Shown: positions 8,174 to 17,443, numbered from the stretch's first letter. The stretch is 64,000 nucleotides of DNA from Cyanobium usitatum str. Tous (GCF_003011885.1 NZ_PXXO01000009.1:1-64000), one strand, 5' to 3'. Notes: generated by a model from the letters alone, not told the origin. Translations and numbers: made by a program.

Positions 8174-8677
8174 ATGGCTCGAATGTTCAGCCTGGGCCTG
8201 ATGCTGCTGGCCTGGGCCAGCGCCGCCCAAGCAGGGGGCTTCGGGCGCTGGGAGATCGGGCTAAGAGGCTGCTCACTGAGGCAGGGCCAGATGGGGCAAC
8301 CCCAGCTACTGCGCGAACAGAAGCAGAACTGCGTCCGGTTGCGGCTTGAACAAAACATGGAGGGGCTGCTGAGTGTGCGCCTGATCACGCCCTCTGCCAA
8401 CCAACTATTCGGCAGCAGGAGCCTGGTCTTCGCCGGTGTGCTCGCCCCCGGTCAAAAGCCGATGCGCTGCAACGCCGATGGCGAATGCAAACCGCAATGG
8501 CCTATCCGGCTGGATGTGACCACGGTGGCCACCAACGTGGAATTAGACGGATCTCCAGCGCCCACCTTGCCCCGGGCCCAGCTAGCCAAAGGGACATGCC
8601 TGCTGGAACGCCATCGACTGAGGTGCGAGGCCAGTGATTCCAGCGGACAGAGGTGGGAAGCTCAGGCCCGCCTCTGA
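8174..8677 (+). CDS. Secreted protein of unknown function
   Basis: A 167-residue product starting MARMFSLGLMLLAWASAAQA, a clear Sec signal peptide with AQA-G cleavage. The mature part contains at least four Cys (RGCSLRQG, KQNCVRLR, MRCNADGECK, TCLLERHRLRCE), likely forming disulfides, and a beta-rich composition. No family is recognised. ATG 8174 is selected because it gives the complete signal peptide; the open frame extends upstream without it. The gene follows the Cys-rich microprotein and is followed by a convergent tRNA-Cys. Confidence 0.75.
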   Translation: MARMFSLGLMLLAWASAAQAGGFGRWEIGLRGCSLRQGQMGQPQLLREQKQNCVRLRLEQNMEGLLSVRLITPSANQLFGSRSLVFAGVLAPGQKPMRCNADGECKPQWPIRLDVTTVATNVELDGSPAPTLPRAQLAKGTCLLERHRLRCEASDSSGQRWEAQARL

Positions 8678-8713
8678 AATGAGGCGGAGCTTCAAGCCGA
8701 AGCCATTAAAAAA

Positions 8714-8783
8714 GGCGGCACCCAGATTCGAACTGGGGGTAAAGGATTTGCAATCCTCTGCCTTACCACTTGGCCATGCCGCC
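8714..8783 (-). tRNA. tRNA-Cys (GCA)
   Basis: The minus strand folds as a tRNA: acceptor GGCGGCA paired with TGCCGCC, anticodon loop TTGCAAA with GCA at the anticodon position, and T-arm GTTCGAATC. CCA is not encoded. The 3' end is followed on the minus strand by a six-T run, a likely terminator tail. Confidence 0.96.
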
Positions 8784-8827
8784 GGCCGGGGAGCAAACTC
8801 CCTGCAGCGGATCGTATCAGCCACGGC

Positions 8828-10078
8828 ATGTCCTCCCGTCTGCTGGTTCTGAGCAACGGCCACGGTGAGGATCTGATAGCCCAACGGGTTCTGCAGGCCC
8901 TACGGGCGCGGCGGCCCAACCTGGAAATCCAGGTACTGCCCCTAGTGGGGCTCGGCGAGGCGTTCAGCGCCGACGCAGCTGCCGGCCACCTGCAGCGGAT
9001 CGGCCCCCAGCTGCAGCTGCCTAGTGGTGGCTTCAGCAACCAGAGCTTGAGGGGCCTGGCCCGGGACCTCGGGGCCGGACTGCCCCTGCTGAGCTGGCGC
9101 CAACTGCAACTTGTGCGCCACTCGGCCCGTCAAGGCTGCCCGGTGCTAGCAATTGGCGACCTGCTGCCCCTACTGCTGGCCTGGAGCGGCGGCGGCAGCT
9201 TCGGCTTCATTGGCACCCCCAAAAGCGACCACACCTGGGCCACGCCGGCACCACCGGACTGGGCGGCGACACCGCTCGCTGATGCCTACCACCGCTGCAA
9301 GGGCAGCGAATGGGATCCGTGGGAATGGGCGTTGATGGGCAGCCGGCGCTGCCGGCTCGTGGCCGTGCGCGACCAGCTCACCTCCCAAGGGCTGCGGCGC
9401 CACAAGGTGGCAGCCCTGGCTCCTGGCAACCCAATGATGGATGGCTTCCGCCACAACCCTCTGCCGGCCGGGCTGGCAAGCCAGCGGCGCCTAATCCTGC
9501 TGGCCGGCAGCCGCCTGCCCGAAGCCCTCGGCAATGCCCGCCGGCTGCTGGGTTGCCTCAACCTCCAGCAGCCGCGGCAGCCAGCCAGCGTGCTGGTGGC
9601 CTCTGGATCGGCGCCCACGGTCGCCGCCTGGGCCGAGCTGTTGGGGCAAGCGGGCTTTACGCCCCTACCGCCAGCAGCAGCTAGCGCCGCCAGCGGAGCA
9701 ATTAGCAGCTGGCAACGGGGCCGCTGGACCCTGCTGCTTAGCCAAAACCGCTTCGCCACTTGGGCCGGCTGGGCCGAGCTGGGCCTGGCCACCGCGGGCA
9801 CTGCCACGGAGCAACTAGCGGGGCTGGGGGTGCCCTGCCTGTCGCTGCCGGGACCGGGGCCCCAATTCAAGCCAGGCTTTGCCCGCCGCCAGAGCCGCCT
9901 GCTGGGGGGGGCCGTCGTGCCCTGCCATTCCCAACAGGAGCTGGCCCTAAAACTGCACCAACTGCTCGACGATCCAGCCGAATGCGCCCAGCGTGGCGCC
10001 ATGGGTCGGGAGCGGATGGGGCCGGCCGGTGGCAGCGCCCAGCTAGCCGAGCTGGTGGAGCAACAGCTGCTGGGATGA
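8828..10078 (+). CDS. Lipid-A-disaccharide synthase-related protein
   Basis: The 416-residue product belongs to the cyanobacterial LpxB-related glycosyltransferase-like family. It opens with RLLVLSNGHGEDLIAQRVLQ, carries FIGTPKSDHTW, VRDQLTSQGL and ALAPGNPMMDG in the middle, LLAGSRLPEAL near the domain hinge, and a C-terminal nucleotide-binding-like GTATEQLAGLGVPCLSLPGPGPQF. It shares the GT-B layout with LpxB but is not the canonical enzyme. Its acceptor and product are unknown, and a role in envelope glycolipid synthesis is inference. No signal peptide is present. Confidence 0.82.
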   Translation: MSSRLLVLSNGHGEDLIAQRVLQALRARRPNLEIQVLPLVGLGEAFSADAAAGHLQRIGPQLQLPSGGFSNQSLRGLARDLGAGLPLLSWRQLQLVRHSARQGCPVLAIGDLLPLLLAWSGGGSFGFIGTPKSDHTWATPAPPDWAATPLADAYHRCKGSEWDPWEWALMGSRRCRLVAVRDQLTSQGLRRHKVAALAPGNPMMDGFRHNPLPAGLASQRRLILLAGSRLPEALGNARRLLGCLNLQQPRQPASVLVASGSAPTVAAWAELLGQAGFTPLPPAAASAASGAISSWQRGRWTLLLSQNRFATWAGWAELGLATAGTATEQLAGLGVPCLSLPGPGPQFKPGFARRQSRLLGGAVVPCHSQQELALKLHQLLDDPAECAQRGAMGRERMGPAGGSAQLAELVEQQLLG

Positions 10079-10106
10079 TGCGGCCACCCCCGCAGCTCCG
10101 TCGCCC

Positions 10107-10364
10107 ATGGCCGGCATCCCCGATCGGGCCTACAACGCCGCCTGCGGCATGTTGGCTAGCCAGTTGAGCATCAGCCTGGCGGCCGCCCGCCGCAAGGTCG
10201 ACGTGCGCAGCTCCCAAGAGGGGCTGAAAGAAACCGCAGCCAAGCTCGCCCTGGCCCAGCAGATGCTTGCGGAAGCCCAAGCCAGCGGCGAAAACCACCA
10301 TGAATTGCTCAGCTCCCAGCTGGAGGCAGTCGGCAACGACGAGAACTTCATGGTGGAGGACTGA
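10107..10364 (+). CDS. Small conserved cyanobacterial protein, unknown function
   Basis: An 85-residue, Ala-rich and highly helical protein: AACGMLASQLSISLAAARRKVDVR, then a heptad-like ETAAKLALAQQMLAEAQ, ending with acidic GNDENFMVED. No signal peptide or membrane helix is seen. It follows the LpxB-like gene by 28 bases and converges on the RNase D gene. I recognise it only as a conserved-hypothetical type. Confidence 0.72.
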   Translation: MAGIPDRAYNAACGMLASQLSISLAAARRKVDVRSSQEGLKETAAKLALAQQMLAEAQASGENHHELLSSQLEAVGNDENFMVED

Positions 10365-10379
10365 GACGGCCGGGGCCCT

Positions 10380-11057
10380 TCAGCGGTTGCCGCCGGTGGA
10401 GTGCTCAAACAGCAGGTGAAAGCGCTGGCGATCCAGATCGGCCAACACCGGGATGCAGCCAAAGCAACGCTCAGCCAGCTGCCAGCGCTCCTCCCGCTTC
10501 AGCATGGTTTCCAACCTGTCGCGAGCGGGAAGCAAGTAGCGCACATCGCCGGCGGCGTAGGCCAGCTGGACATCAGAGAGATCTTCAACCCGGCCCCAAT
10601 CGGAACTCTGGGCCTGCTTGTCGAGCTCAATGCCCACCAGCTCCTGCACCACTTCCTTGAGGCCATGGCGGGGGCTGTAAGTGCGGCCCAGCCGGCTGGC
10701 CACCTTGGTGCAAAAGATCGGATCTACGGCAATTGCCAAGTTTTCAGCCAGGGCAGCCACGTCAAACCGGGCGAAGTGGAAAACTTTTTCAATCGCCGGG
10801 TTTTCCATCAAGACCTGGAGCCGGGGTGCCGAGCTCTGGCCGCGGTGGAGGCGGATGCAGCAAACGTTGTCGTTGTCGTCGCAGATCTGTACCAGGCAGA
10901 GCCGATCGCGGCCATGAATCAGACCCATCGCCTCGGTGTCCACCGCCAGCGCCCTAGCCCCGGCGTAGAGGGCCGCCCACTCGGCATCAAGATCACCGTC
11001 AAACACGGCGAAGCGGGCGGGAGCCGGCAGGTTGCTGGGGGCAGACGAAGCGGTCAC
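10380..11057 (-). CDS. rnd: Ribonuclease D family 3'-5' exonuclease
   Basis: A DEDDy exonuclease of about 225 residues: ExoI LAVDTEAMGL (Asp, Glu), ExoII FHFARFDVAAL (Asp) and ExoIII YAAGDVRYLL (Tyr, Asp). It has the exonuclease domain only and lacks the C-terminal HRDC domains of E. coli RNase D, as is common in cyanobacteria. The role is 3' trimming of tRNA precursors or other RNAs. GTG 11057 is chosen as the start; the frame is open to a TTG at 11090 with no conserved sequence in between. Confidence 0.88.
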   Translation of the reverse strand: MTASSAPSNLPAPARFAVFDGDLDAEWAALYAGARALAVDTEAMGLIHGRDRLCLVQICDDNDNVCCIRLHRGQSSAPRLQVLMENPAIEKVFHFARFDVAALAENLAIAVDPIFCTKVASRLGRTYSPRHGLKEVVQELVGIELDKQAQSSDWGRVEDLSDVQLAYAAGDVRYLLPARDRLETMLKREERWQLAERCFGCIPVLADLDRQRFHLLFEHSTGGNR

Positions 11058-11126
11058 ACGGAAAGGGCGAATGCCTTGCCATGCTGACAAGCCATGCCCC
11101 CTAGGGGTGGCGTCACAATTGGATGG

Positions 11127-11678
11127 ATGGCCAACCTCAGCTCCACCCTGCTGCTCACCCTGCTATTAGCCGTAGGCCTGGTTTTTTTCTTGCGTGCCGC
11201 CAGTAAAGACCGCACCACCACAGTCGAGGTCCGCTCCTCGCGGCCGCCTCTGGAGGTGTTGAGCCAGCTGAGCGAATGGCTGCTGCAACGTGGTTGGCGC
11301 ACTGAATCCACTGACCCCGAGCGCCGCCACCTCTGCTTCCGCGCCGAGGTGGCTGCCAGTCCCTGGTTGGCGGTGCTGCTCTCCGTGCTGGGAGCGGTGG
11401 GGGCCGCCTGCCTTGGGCTGGTGCTGCGCCAGCTGCTGCCCCAGCTGGGCTGGTGGCCCCTGTTGCTGGCCTTACTGGGGCCGGCGGCTGGGCTGATTTA
11501 TCGCACTCGGGCGATGCGGGCCGAAACCCTGGAGCTGCGCCTGATCAGCCATGACAGCGCCACGGGCAGCGCCTTACGGCTGAGGGCCCACCGCGATGAG
11601 CTAATAGCGCTCGAATTGGAAATGGGTCCCAAGCTGGGTCTATTCAGCGACGGCAAGCTGCTCAGCTCCCCCATCTGA
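11127..11678 (+). CDS. Probable cofactor assembly of complex C subunit B (CCB-type)
   Basis: A 183-residue membrane protein with a membrane helix at residues ~5-22 (TLLLTLLLAVGLVFFLRAA) and a second hairpin of two helices at ~85-130 (AVLLSVLGAVGAACLGLVL; WWPLLLALLGPAAGLIY). The conserved-looking FFLRAASKDRTTTVEV and the GWRTESTDPERRHLCF stretch match what I recall of the cyanobacterial/chloroplast CCB factors, which attach heme c-i to cytochrome b6 on the stromal side. The family call is from memory and moderate. ATG 11127 lies 33 bases inside the open frame and gives the membrane helix near the N-terminus. Confidence 0.62.
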   Translation: MANLSSTLLLTLLLAVGLVFFLRAASKDRTTTVEVRSSRPPLEVLSQLSEWLLQRGWRTESTDPERRHLCFRAEVAASPWLAVLLSVLGAVGAACLGLVLRQLLPQLGWWPLLLALLGPAAGLIYRTRAMRAETLELRLISHDSATGSALRLRAHRDELIALELEMGPKLGLFSDGKLLSSPI

Positions 11679-11694
11679 CCCTTGCCTGGCAGTC

Positions 11695-12573
11695 ATGCAA
11701 CGATTCCGCCCCCTGGCTTTCGTCTTGACCGGAGTGCTTGCCATAGCTGGGGGCGCGGCTGCCCAAGCGCCGCCGCTGGCCAACTTTGATCCGCTCACAG
11801 GGCCGCGCAGCCGGCTGAGCAAAAACTGGCGAGGTCTGGCTGAGCTGCCCAGCAGCACCGAAATCCTGGTGCTAGCGGGTCATGCCGATTCCCAGGGGAT
11901 TGGCGGAGCCGGCACAGGGGGAGAGGCCGTCGACCTCGGCGCAGCCGCGCCGATGCAGCCGGGCATGCGCGACGAGCTCTATTGGAACCTGCTCACCGTG
12001 CAGGCGGTGGTGGCCCTTGGCCAGCAGCGGGGTCTGGCCATCCGCTTCTACGACCCACCGCTGCGCAGCATTGCTGACGGCGACGATCCACGCACCAACT
12101 GGAGCGTGGGCAAAGCCCATGCCCAAGCCGGTGGGTATGCCCTGGAAATCCACTACGACGCCTACGGACCAGATGGTGTGGGTTCGGGCCTGATCCCTCC
12201 CCTACATCGCCACCCAACCCGCCTAGACGAAAGCCTGGCGCTGGCCTTTGGCCCCTATCCCCTGCTCTTCCGCGACGGCCTGGGAGCCCCCAGGCGAGGC
12301 ATCGCCATTCTCGAGATCGGCAAACTTGAGGGCCAGCTAGAAGCATCGCTGCGAGATCCCCGCAGCCGCAATGGCGCTCTCCAAGCGATCGCTGAGCGAG
12401 TGGTTTCAGCTTTGCAACGGGGTCTGGAGCAGGGCTTGCAACCAGCCCCACCAATGCCTGGCCTGGCCGCCACCAAACCAGCGACCATCAACCCATCACC
12501 TAATTCAGCGCCTGATGGGGGGCGCAGCGGTCCGCAAGCGAGCCGTCCTCCAGCCAATCCTGGGGACGAGTGA
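11695..12573 (+). CDS. Exported protein resembling N-acetylmuramoyl-L-alanine amidase fold
   Basis: The 292-residue precursor has a signal peptide ([20 protein letters not shown]...AAAQ-A). Its mature part carries four spaced motifs that match the amidase_3 pattern: His in LAGHADSQG, Glu in RDELYWN, His in LEIHYDAYG, and Glu in [12 protein letters not shown]. In AmiC-type enzymes these are the Zn ligands and catalytic Glu. Overall similarity is otherwise weak, so a divergent cell-wall amidase is an inference. The C-terminal ~60 residues are Pro/Ser/Asn-rich. Its 3' end overlaps the convergent hemF gene by 74 bases. Confidence 0.68.
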   Translation: MQRFRPLAFVLTGVLAIAGGAAAQAPPLANFDPLTGPRSRLSKNWRGLAELPSSTEILVLAGHADSQGIGGAGTGGEAVDLGAAAPMQPGMRDELYWNLLTVQAVVALGQQRGLAIRFYDPPLRSIADGDDPRTNWSVGKAHAQAGGYALEIHYDAYGPDGVGSGLIPPLHRHPTRLDESLALAFGPYPLLFRDGLGAPRRGIAILEIGKLEGQLEASLRDPRSRNGALQAIAERVVSALQRGLEQGLQPAPPMPGLAATKPATINPSPNSAPDGGRSGPQASRPPANPGDE

Positions 12574-13546
12574 ACAGGTCTGTGAGCAAGGCCTCACGGC
12601 TGCCAGCCTCCGACTGATATCCGTATTCCCAGCGCACCAAGGGCGGCAGAGACATCAGGATCGACTCGGTACGTCCGTTGGTCTGCAAGCCGAAAATCGT
12701 GCCCCTGTCAAACACCAAATTGAACTCCACATAGCGGCCCCGCCTGTAGAGCTGAAACTGGCGCTCCCGCTCGCCATAAGCGGTGTGCTGTCGCTTCTCA
12801 GCGATCGGCAAATAGCTGGGCAGGAAGGCGTTGCCGCAGGCACTGGCCAGGGCAAACAGCTGCTCCCAACTCTGCGGCACCGGGCCTAATTGGTTGCTCA
12901 CAGCCGCCGCAGGCCCATCGGGGTCCTGGCCCTTGTAGAGCACCCCGCGGGGATCCTGGTAGTCGTAAAAGATGCCGCCCACGCCGCGGGTCTCGTCCCG
13001 ATGCTTGAGGAAGAAGTACTCGTCGCACCAGGGCTTAAACACCTGATAGAAAGCGGGATTAACGCTGTCGCAGGCTCCTTTGAGCGTGCGGTGGAAATGC
13101 TGGGCGTCTTGCAGGAACGGGTAATAGGGGGTGAGATCGGCGCCGCCGCCAAACCACCACACCGGGCCCGCTTCGAAGTAGCGGTAGTTGAGATGAATGG
13201 TGGGGATGTAGGGGTTGCGGGGGTGCAGCACCATCGAGGTGCCTGTGGCAAACCAGCGATGCCCCTTGGCTTCCGGCCGCTGGCTGAGGATCGAGGGGGG
13301 CAGTTCTGAGCCCTCCACCTCTGAGAAGTTGACGCCGCCCTGCTCGAAGACGCGGCCGCCCTTCATCACTCGAGAGCGACCGCCGCCGCCCTCCGGACGC
13401 TCCCAGCTCTCCTCGGCGAAGCAACCTTCGGCATCAAATTCTTCTAAACCGGCGCAAATGGAGTCCTGCAAGCCCATCAGCAGGGCCTTAGCCCTGGTGC
13501 GGGAGTCGGCCGGTGGAGCTTCCAGCAGGGCCTTAAGCATCGACAC
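12500..13546 (-). CDS. hemF: Oxygen-dependent coproporphyrinogen-III oxidase
   Basis: HemF oxidatively decarboxylates coproporphyrinogen III to protoporphyrinogen IX, feeding heme and chlorophyll. The 348-residue product shows the family motifs [54 protein letters not shown], and [21 protein letters not shown]. It starts at GTG 13546, or at ATG 13540 two codons on. It diverges from mrp and converges with the amidase-like gene, overlapping its last 74 bases. Confidence 0.97.
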   Translation of the reverse strand: MSMLKALLEAPPADSRTRAKALLMGLQDSICAGLEEFDAEGCFAEESWERPEGGGGRSRVMKGGRVFEQGGVNFSEVEGSELPPSILSQRPEAKGHRWFATGTSMVLHPRNPYIPTIHLNYRYFEAGPVWWFGGGADLTPYYPFLQDAQHFHRTLKGACDSVNPAFYQVFKPWCDEYFFLKHRDETRGVGGIFYDYQDPRGVLYKGQDPDGPAAAVSNQLGPVPQSWEQLFALASACGNAFLPSYLPIAEKRQHTAYGERERQFQLYRRGRYVEFNLVFDRGTIFGLQTNGRTESILMSLPPLVRWEYGYQSEAGSREALLTDLFTRPQDWLEDGSLADRCAPHQALN

Positions 13547-13689
13547 TGCGCCACATGGCGCTGGAAACGTCTAACCATTTCAGCCCAGCCTCCCCCCAGA
13601 CAAGTCATCGAGAGGGTCTGTCACGCCCATCCTGACGGTCAAACGCAGCAGCGAGGCCCCTAGGATCGCAGTCTCTGATTGGATTTCCG

Positions 13690-14781
13690 ATGGCATCTGT
13701 GGAGCAGGCTCAGGCCGCCCTCAACGCCGTTCAGGATGCCGGCAGCGGGCGCAGCCTGATCGAGCTGGGCTGGATCCAGCAAACGCGACTGGTGGACGAT
13801 CGGGCCCTATTTCGCCTTGCCCTACCTGGGTTTGCCCAGAGCCAGCGGGATCGGATCGCCGCTGAGGCCAAGGCGGCCCTGCTCGCCCTTGAAGGCATCA
13901 ACGACGTTCAAATTGAGTTGGAGCAGCCCAGCGGCGGCGCTCCAATCGGCGCTGCTGGTCATGGCGCGGGTGGCCAGGGACAACTGCCAGAGCGCCAGGC
14001 CATCCCTGGGGTGCGCCAGGTCATCGCCGTCAGCAGCGGCAAGGGCGGAGTGGGCAAGAGCACGGTTGCCGTGAACCTGGCCTGTGCCCTGGCTGCTTCA
14101 GGACTGAAGGTGGGCTTGCTCGATGCGGACATCTACGGGCCGAATGCCCCCACCATGCTGGGAGTGGCTGATCGCACGCCTGAAGTGAGCGGCGAAGGCG
14201 CCCAGCAATTGATGACACCGATCGAAACCTGCGGCATCGCCATGGTGTCGATGGGCCTGCTGATCCAGGAAAACCAACCCGTGATCTGGCGGGGGCCGAT
14301 GCTCAACGGCATCATTCGCCAGTTTCTTTACCAAGTCGCCTGGGGCGAACGGGATGTGCTGATCGTCGACCTGCCTCCTGGCACCGGTGATGCCCAGCTC
14401 ACCATCGCCCAGGCGGTGCCGATGGCCGGGGCGATCATCGTCACCACTCCCCAGCTGGTTTCCCTGGCTGATGCCCGCCGAGGCCTGGCGATGTTTCTGC
14501 AGATGGGGGTGGACGTGCTGGGTGTGGTGGAAAACATGAGCGTCTTCATTCCCCCTGACGCTCCAGACAAGCGTTATGCCCTATTCGGCAGCGGCGGCGG
14601 CTCCCGCCTGGCCGAAGAGGCCGGAGTGCCCCTGCTGGCCGAACTTCCCCTGGAGATGCCCGTGCGGGAGGGGGGAGATGCCGGACGCCCCGTAGTGCTC
14701 AGCCACCCCGAATCGATCAGCGCCCGGGGCTTTTTGGCTTTGGCCCGCCAGCTAAGCGCCGCCCATCTGGTGCCAGCCTGA
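13690..14781 (+). CDS. mrp: Mrp/NBP35-type iron-sulfur carrier P-loop ATPase
   Basis: ApbC/Mrp proteins bind and deliver Fe-S clusters in the cytosol. The 363-residue protein has an N-terminal MIP18/DUF59-like domain (residues ~5-85, including LIELGWIQQ and ALEGINDVQIELE) and a C-terminal MinD-like ATPase with SGKGGVGKST at 115-124, LLDADIYGPNAPTMLG, DLPPGTGDAQLT and VENMS. The usual CxxC bridging pair after VENMS is not visible (VENMSVFIPPDAPD). That fits cyanobacterial Mrp variants but differs from E. coli ApbC. rodA follows 5 bases later. Confidence 0.93.
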   Translation: MASVEQAQAALNAVQDAGSGRSLIELGWIQQTRLVDDRALFRLALPGFAQSQRDRIAAEAKAALLALEGINDVQIELEQPSGGAPIGAAGHGAGGQGQLPERQAIPGVRQVIAVSSGKGGVGKSTVAVNLACALAASGLKVGLLDADIYGPNAPTMLGVADRTPEVSGEGAQQLMTPIETCGIAMVSMGLLIQENQPVIWRGPMLNGIIRQFLYQVAWGERDVLIVDLPPGTGDAQLTIAQAVPMAGAIIVTTPQLVSLADARRGLAMFLQMGVDVLGVVENMSVFIPPDAPDKRYALFGSGGGSRLAEEAGVPLLAELPLEMPVREGGDAGRPVVLSHPESISARGFLALARQLSAAHLVPA

Positions 14782-14786
14782 AGCCC

Positions 14787-16064
14787 ATGTTGAGCCAGTT
14801 GGGGCGGCGAAACCCTCGATTTTTTAGTGGCCGCAGCAGCCGGCGCAACCCCCTGGCCGACGTGGACCTGATCCTCTGGGGGGTACCGCTGGCAATGGTG
14901 GCGATCGCCGGGATCCTGATTGCCAGCACCCAGCGCCAAGCGAATTACGCCGACTGGTACCAGCACTGGGTAACGGCGGCGGTGGGCGTGGTGGTGGCCC
15001 TACTGCTGGCGCGAATGCCATTGGATCGGCTGATCCCATTTAAGTGGCCGATTTATATAGCCATGGTCGCCAGCCTGGTGGCCGTACGAGTTGTCGGCAC
15101 CAGCGCCCTAGGGGCCCAGAGCTGGATCAACATTGGCGGCTTTTATGTGCAGCCCTCGGAATTCGCCAAGGTGGGCGCCATCTTGCTTCTCGCCGAGGTA
15201 CTAGCCAGACACCCGGTTGATCGTCCTGTTGACCTGATCCGTCCAGTGGGACTGATCGCCCTGCCCTGGCTGCTGGTTTTTGTGCAACCCGACCTAGGCA
15301 GCTCGCTTGTGTTTGGGGCCGTACTGCTGGTGATGCTGTTTTGGGCTGGAATGCCTGGGGCCTGGGTGGTGCTGCTGCTCTCCCCTCTTGTGGCGGCGAT
15401 AGTGGCAGGCACCCTGCCCTGGCTGCTGCTGGGCTGGGTGCCCCTGATGGGCTGGCTGGCATGGAAGAGCCTGCCCTGGAAGCGGGTGGCCCTGGCGATA
15501 AGCCTTGCCGTGCAGGGGATCTTCGCAATCGCCACCCCCTGGCTCTGGGAGCACGGCCTGCGCCCCCACCAGCGAGCCAGGCTCACCCTGTTTCTTGATC
15601 CCGCCCAGGATCCCCTCGGCGGCGGCTACCACCTGCTGCAGAGCACCGTGGGCATCGGCTCGGGGCAGATCTGGGGCACCGGCTTAATGCAAGGCTCCCT
15701 CACGAAACTGCGGTTTATCCCTGAGCAACACACCGATTTCATCTTCAGCGCCCTTGGCGAGGAAACCGGTTTTCTCGGCTCGGTGCTGGTGGTGGCCGGC
15801 TTCGCCCTGCTGATGTGGCGCCTGCTGCAGATCGCTGGACGGGCCCGCAGCGATTACGAGGCCCTGGTGGTGGTGGGAATTGGGGCGATGCTGATGTTCC
15901 AAGTGGTGGTGAACATCAACATGACCATTGGACTAGGTCCCATCACCGGCATCCCCCTGCCCTGGCTGAGTTATGGAAGATCCGCCATGTTGGTGAACTT
16001 CATCTCCCTTGGGCTGTGCGTCTCAGCCGCCCGCCGGGGCCGCACGGCCCAGGGCCGCTGGTGA
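14787..16064 (+). CDS. rodA: Rod shape-determining SEDS glycosyltransferase RodA
   Basis: A FtsW/RodA/SpoVE polytopic membrane protein of 425 residues with about ten hydrophobic segments. Signature sequences are GAQSWINIGGFYVQPSEFAK, FVQPDLGSSLVFG, STVGIGSGQIWGTG, LRFIPEQHTDFIFSALGEETG and ITGIPLPWLSYGRSAM. RodA polymerises lipid II into glycan strands for cylindrical growth together with PBP2. RodA is favoured over FtsW by the motif FIPEQHTDFIFS and its length. The TGA overlaps the GTG of the following histidine-kinase-like gene (GTGA). Confidence 0.93.
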   Translation: MLSQLGRRNPRFFSGRSSRRNPLADVDLILWGVPLAMVAIAGILIASTQRQANYADWYQHWVTAAVGVVVALLLARMPLDRLIPFKWPIYIAMVASLVAVRVVGTSALGAQSWINIGGFYVQPSEFAKVGAILLLAEVLARHPVDRPVDLIRPVGLIALPWLLVFVQPDLGSSLVFGAVLLVMLFWAGMPGAWVVLLLSPLVAAIVAGTLPWLLLGWVPLMGWLAWKSLPWKRVALAISLAVQGIFAIATPWLWEHGLRPHQRARLTLFLDPAQDPLGGGYHLLQSTVGIGSGQIWGTGLMQGSLTKLRFIPEQHTDFIFSALGEETGFLGSVLVVAGFALLMWRLLQIAGRARSDYEALVVVGIGAMLMFQVVVNINMTIGLGPITGIPLPWLSYGRSAMLVNFISLGLCVSAARRGRTAQGRW

Positions 16065-17443
16065 GCCTGGCCGACCTGCGACTTTGTTTGGCTGAAGGGG
16101 TGCCAACCGGAGTCGGCAACGAGGACTGCGCGCGGCGGCAGTGGTGGGCAGCCCTGGCCACCCTGCAGGAGGATTTCCTGCTGCCCCACCAACCCCTCCA
16201 GGGCCTATGGCTGGCCGCGCCACTGCCCGCCCTCTATGAACCAGCCCTGTTACAACAGCTGCAGGGCTGGGTTTGGGCCCCAAGCGACCTAGATGGCCTG
16301 CTGCCCAGCCCGGCACCCCTTCTGCCAGGAGCCGGCAACCCAGCTCCATGCGGCAGCTTTCAGCGGCTAGCCCTGGCGGAGGAGGACGGCACCGACCCCC
16401 TCCTGCTGGTGATAACCCCCCAGCTACAGGTAGCCCTTTGCCTCGATGGCCCGGCTGAAGGCCGGCGCCTGATTGTTCGCTTCGACCCTGAGGCCCTGTC
16501 CGAGGCCCTAGGCCTTATTCATGGGCACCTACTTAGCCAGGATCCCGCAGCCTCGGCAGACCTGCGCAGCGCCCTAGAGCGACTGGGGCCCCTGCGCAGC
16601 GACGACCAACTGGGCTTGCGCTTCTGGCCGCGGCTGGGGGAACGGCTGGCCGCCATGGCCCCCAGCCTGACGCTGCAGCCCCTGGTGCATGGCGGTAGCG
16701 ATCGCCCAGCCCAGGCCCAGGAGCGCCAGGCCGGCGACACCCCACGAGCTGTTAGCAGCGAACTAGCCCTGCTCGAGGCCCTCACCCACGAGGTGCGCAC
16801 ACCGCTGGCCACGATCCGCACCCTGATCCGCTCCTTGCTGCGGCGCAACGACCTGCCGTCGGTGGTGCGCCAGCGCCTCGAGCAGATCGACGGCGAATGC
16901 AGTGAGCAAATCGATCGCTTCGGCCTGATCTTCCTAGCGGCCGAGCTGCAACGCCAACCAGGCTGCGAACAGCCCCTTGAAAGCCACGACCTGGCCCGCA
17001 CCGACCTCAGTGCGGTGCTGCACCAGCAGCAAGAACTGTGGCAGCGGCAACTGGCGCGCCGCGGCCTGGACCTGGAGCTGGCGATAGCCGATGGCTTGTC
17101 GCCGGTGCTGAGCGATCCGGCCCGGCTCGAAACCATGCTGGGCGGACTAATCGACCGCTTCAGCCGCGGCCTGCCCAGCGGCAGCCGCGTGACCGTGAGC
17201 CTGCTGCCGGCGGGCAGCAGGCTGAAGCTGCAGCTCAACAGCGAGGGCCACGACCCCAGCGAGAACGACGGGATGGGGAACGGCGAGCAGCGGGAGCTGG
17301 TGGGGCCAGTGCTGAGCTGGAATCCCACCACCGGCAGCCTGCAGCTGAGCCGTCAAGCCACCCAGCGGCTATTCCATCGCCTCGGCGGTCGCCTCACCGA
17401 GCGCAACGGCAGCGGCTTGACCGTGTTTTTCCCGGTTTGCTGA
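16061..17443 (+). CDS. Sensor histidine kinase-like protein with degenerate ATPase domain
   Basis: A 460-residue soluble protein coupled to rodA by a GTGA overlap; the GTG start is forced because the frame upstream lies in rodA. Residues 1-230 form an unrecognised N-terminal region (ADLRLCLAEGVPTG; FLLPHQPLQGLWLAAPL; LVITPQLQVALCLDG). Residues 236-310 are a HisKA domain with H-box LTHEVRTPLATIRTL, phospho-acceptor His243. The C-terminal ATPase region keeps the outline (PVLSDPARLETMLGGLIDRF; RLFHRLGGRLTERNGSGLTVFFP). It lacks a proper N-box Asn (NLLxNA) and the DxGxG G1 box. It may therefore not bind ATP in the usual way. Confidence 0.85.
   Translation: MSLADLRLCLAEGVPTGVGNEDCARRQWWAALATLQEDFLLPHQPLQGLWLAAPLPALYEPALLQQLQGWVWAPSDLDGLLPSPAPLLPGAGNPAPCGSFQRLALAEEDGTDPLLLVITPQLQVALCLDGPAEGRRLIVRFDPEALSEALGLIHGHLLSQDPAASADLRSALERLGPLRSDDQLGLRFWPRLGERLAAMAPSLTLQPLVHGGSDRPAQAQERQAGDTPRAVSSELALLEALTHEVRTPLATIRTLIRSLLRRNDLPSVVRQRLEQIDGECSEQIDRFGLIFLAAELQRQPGCEQPLESHDLARTDLSAVLHQQQELWQRQLARRGLDLELAIADGLSPVLSDPARLETMLGGLIDRFSRGLPSGSRVTVSLLPAGSRLKLQLNSEGHDPSENDGMGNGEQRELVGPVLSWNPTTGSLQLSRQATQRLFHRLGGRLTERNGSGLTVFFPVC

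Noticed and set aside
12385-12392. HIP1-type octamer GCGATCGC (also at 16698, 24710, 55944 and 63643)
   Set aside because: I see only a handful in 64 kb, so it is not the hyper-abundant HIP1 signal of some cyanobacteria.
12371-12889. 172-codon plus-strand frame across the amidase-like and hemF genes
   Set aside because: Antisense to the strongly conserved hemF; a shadow frame.
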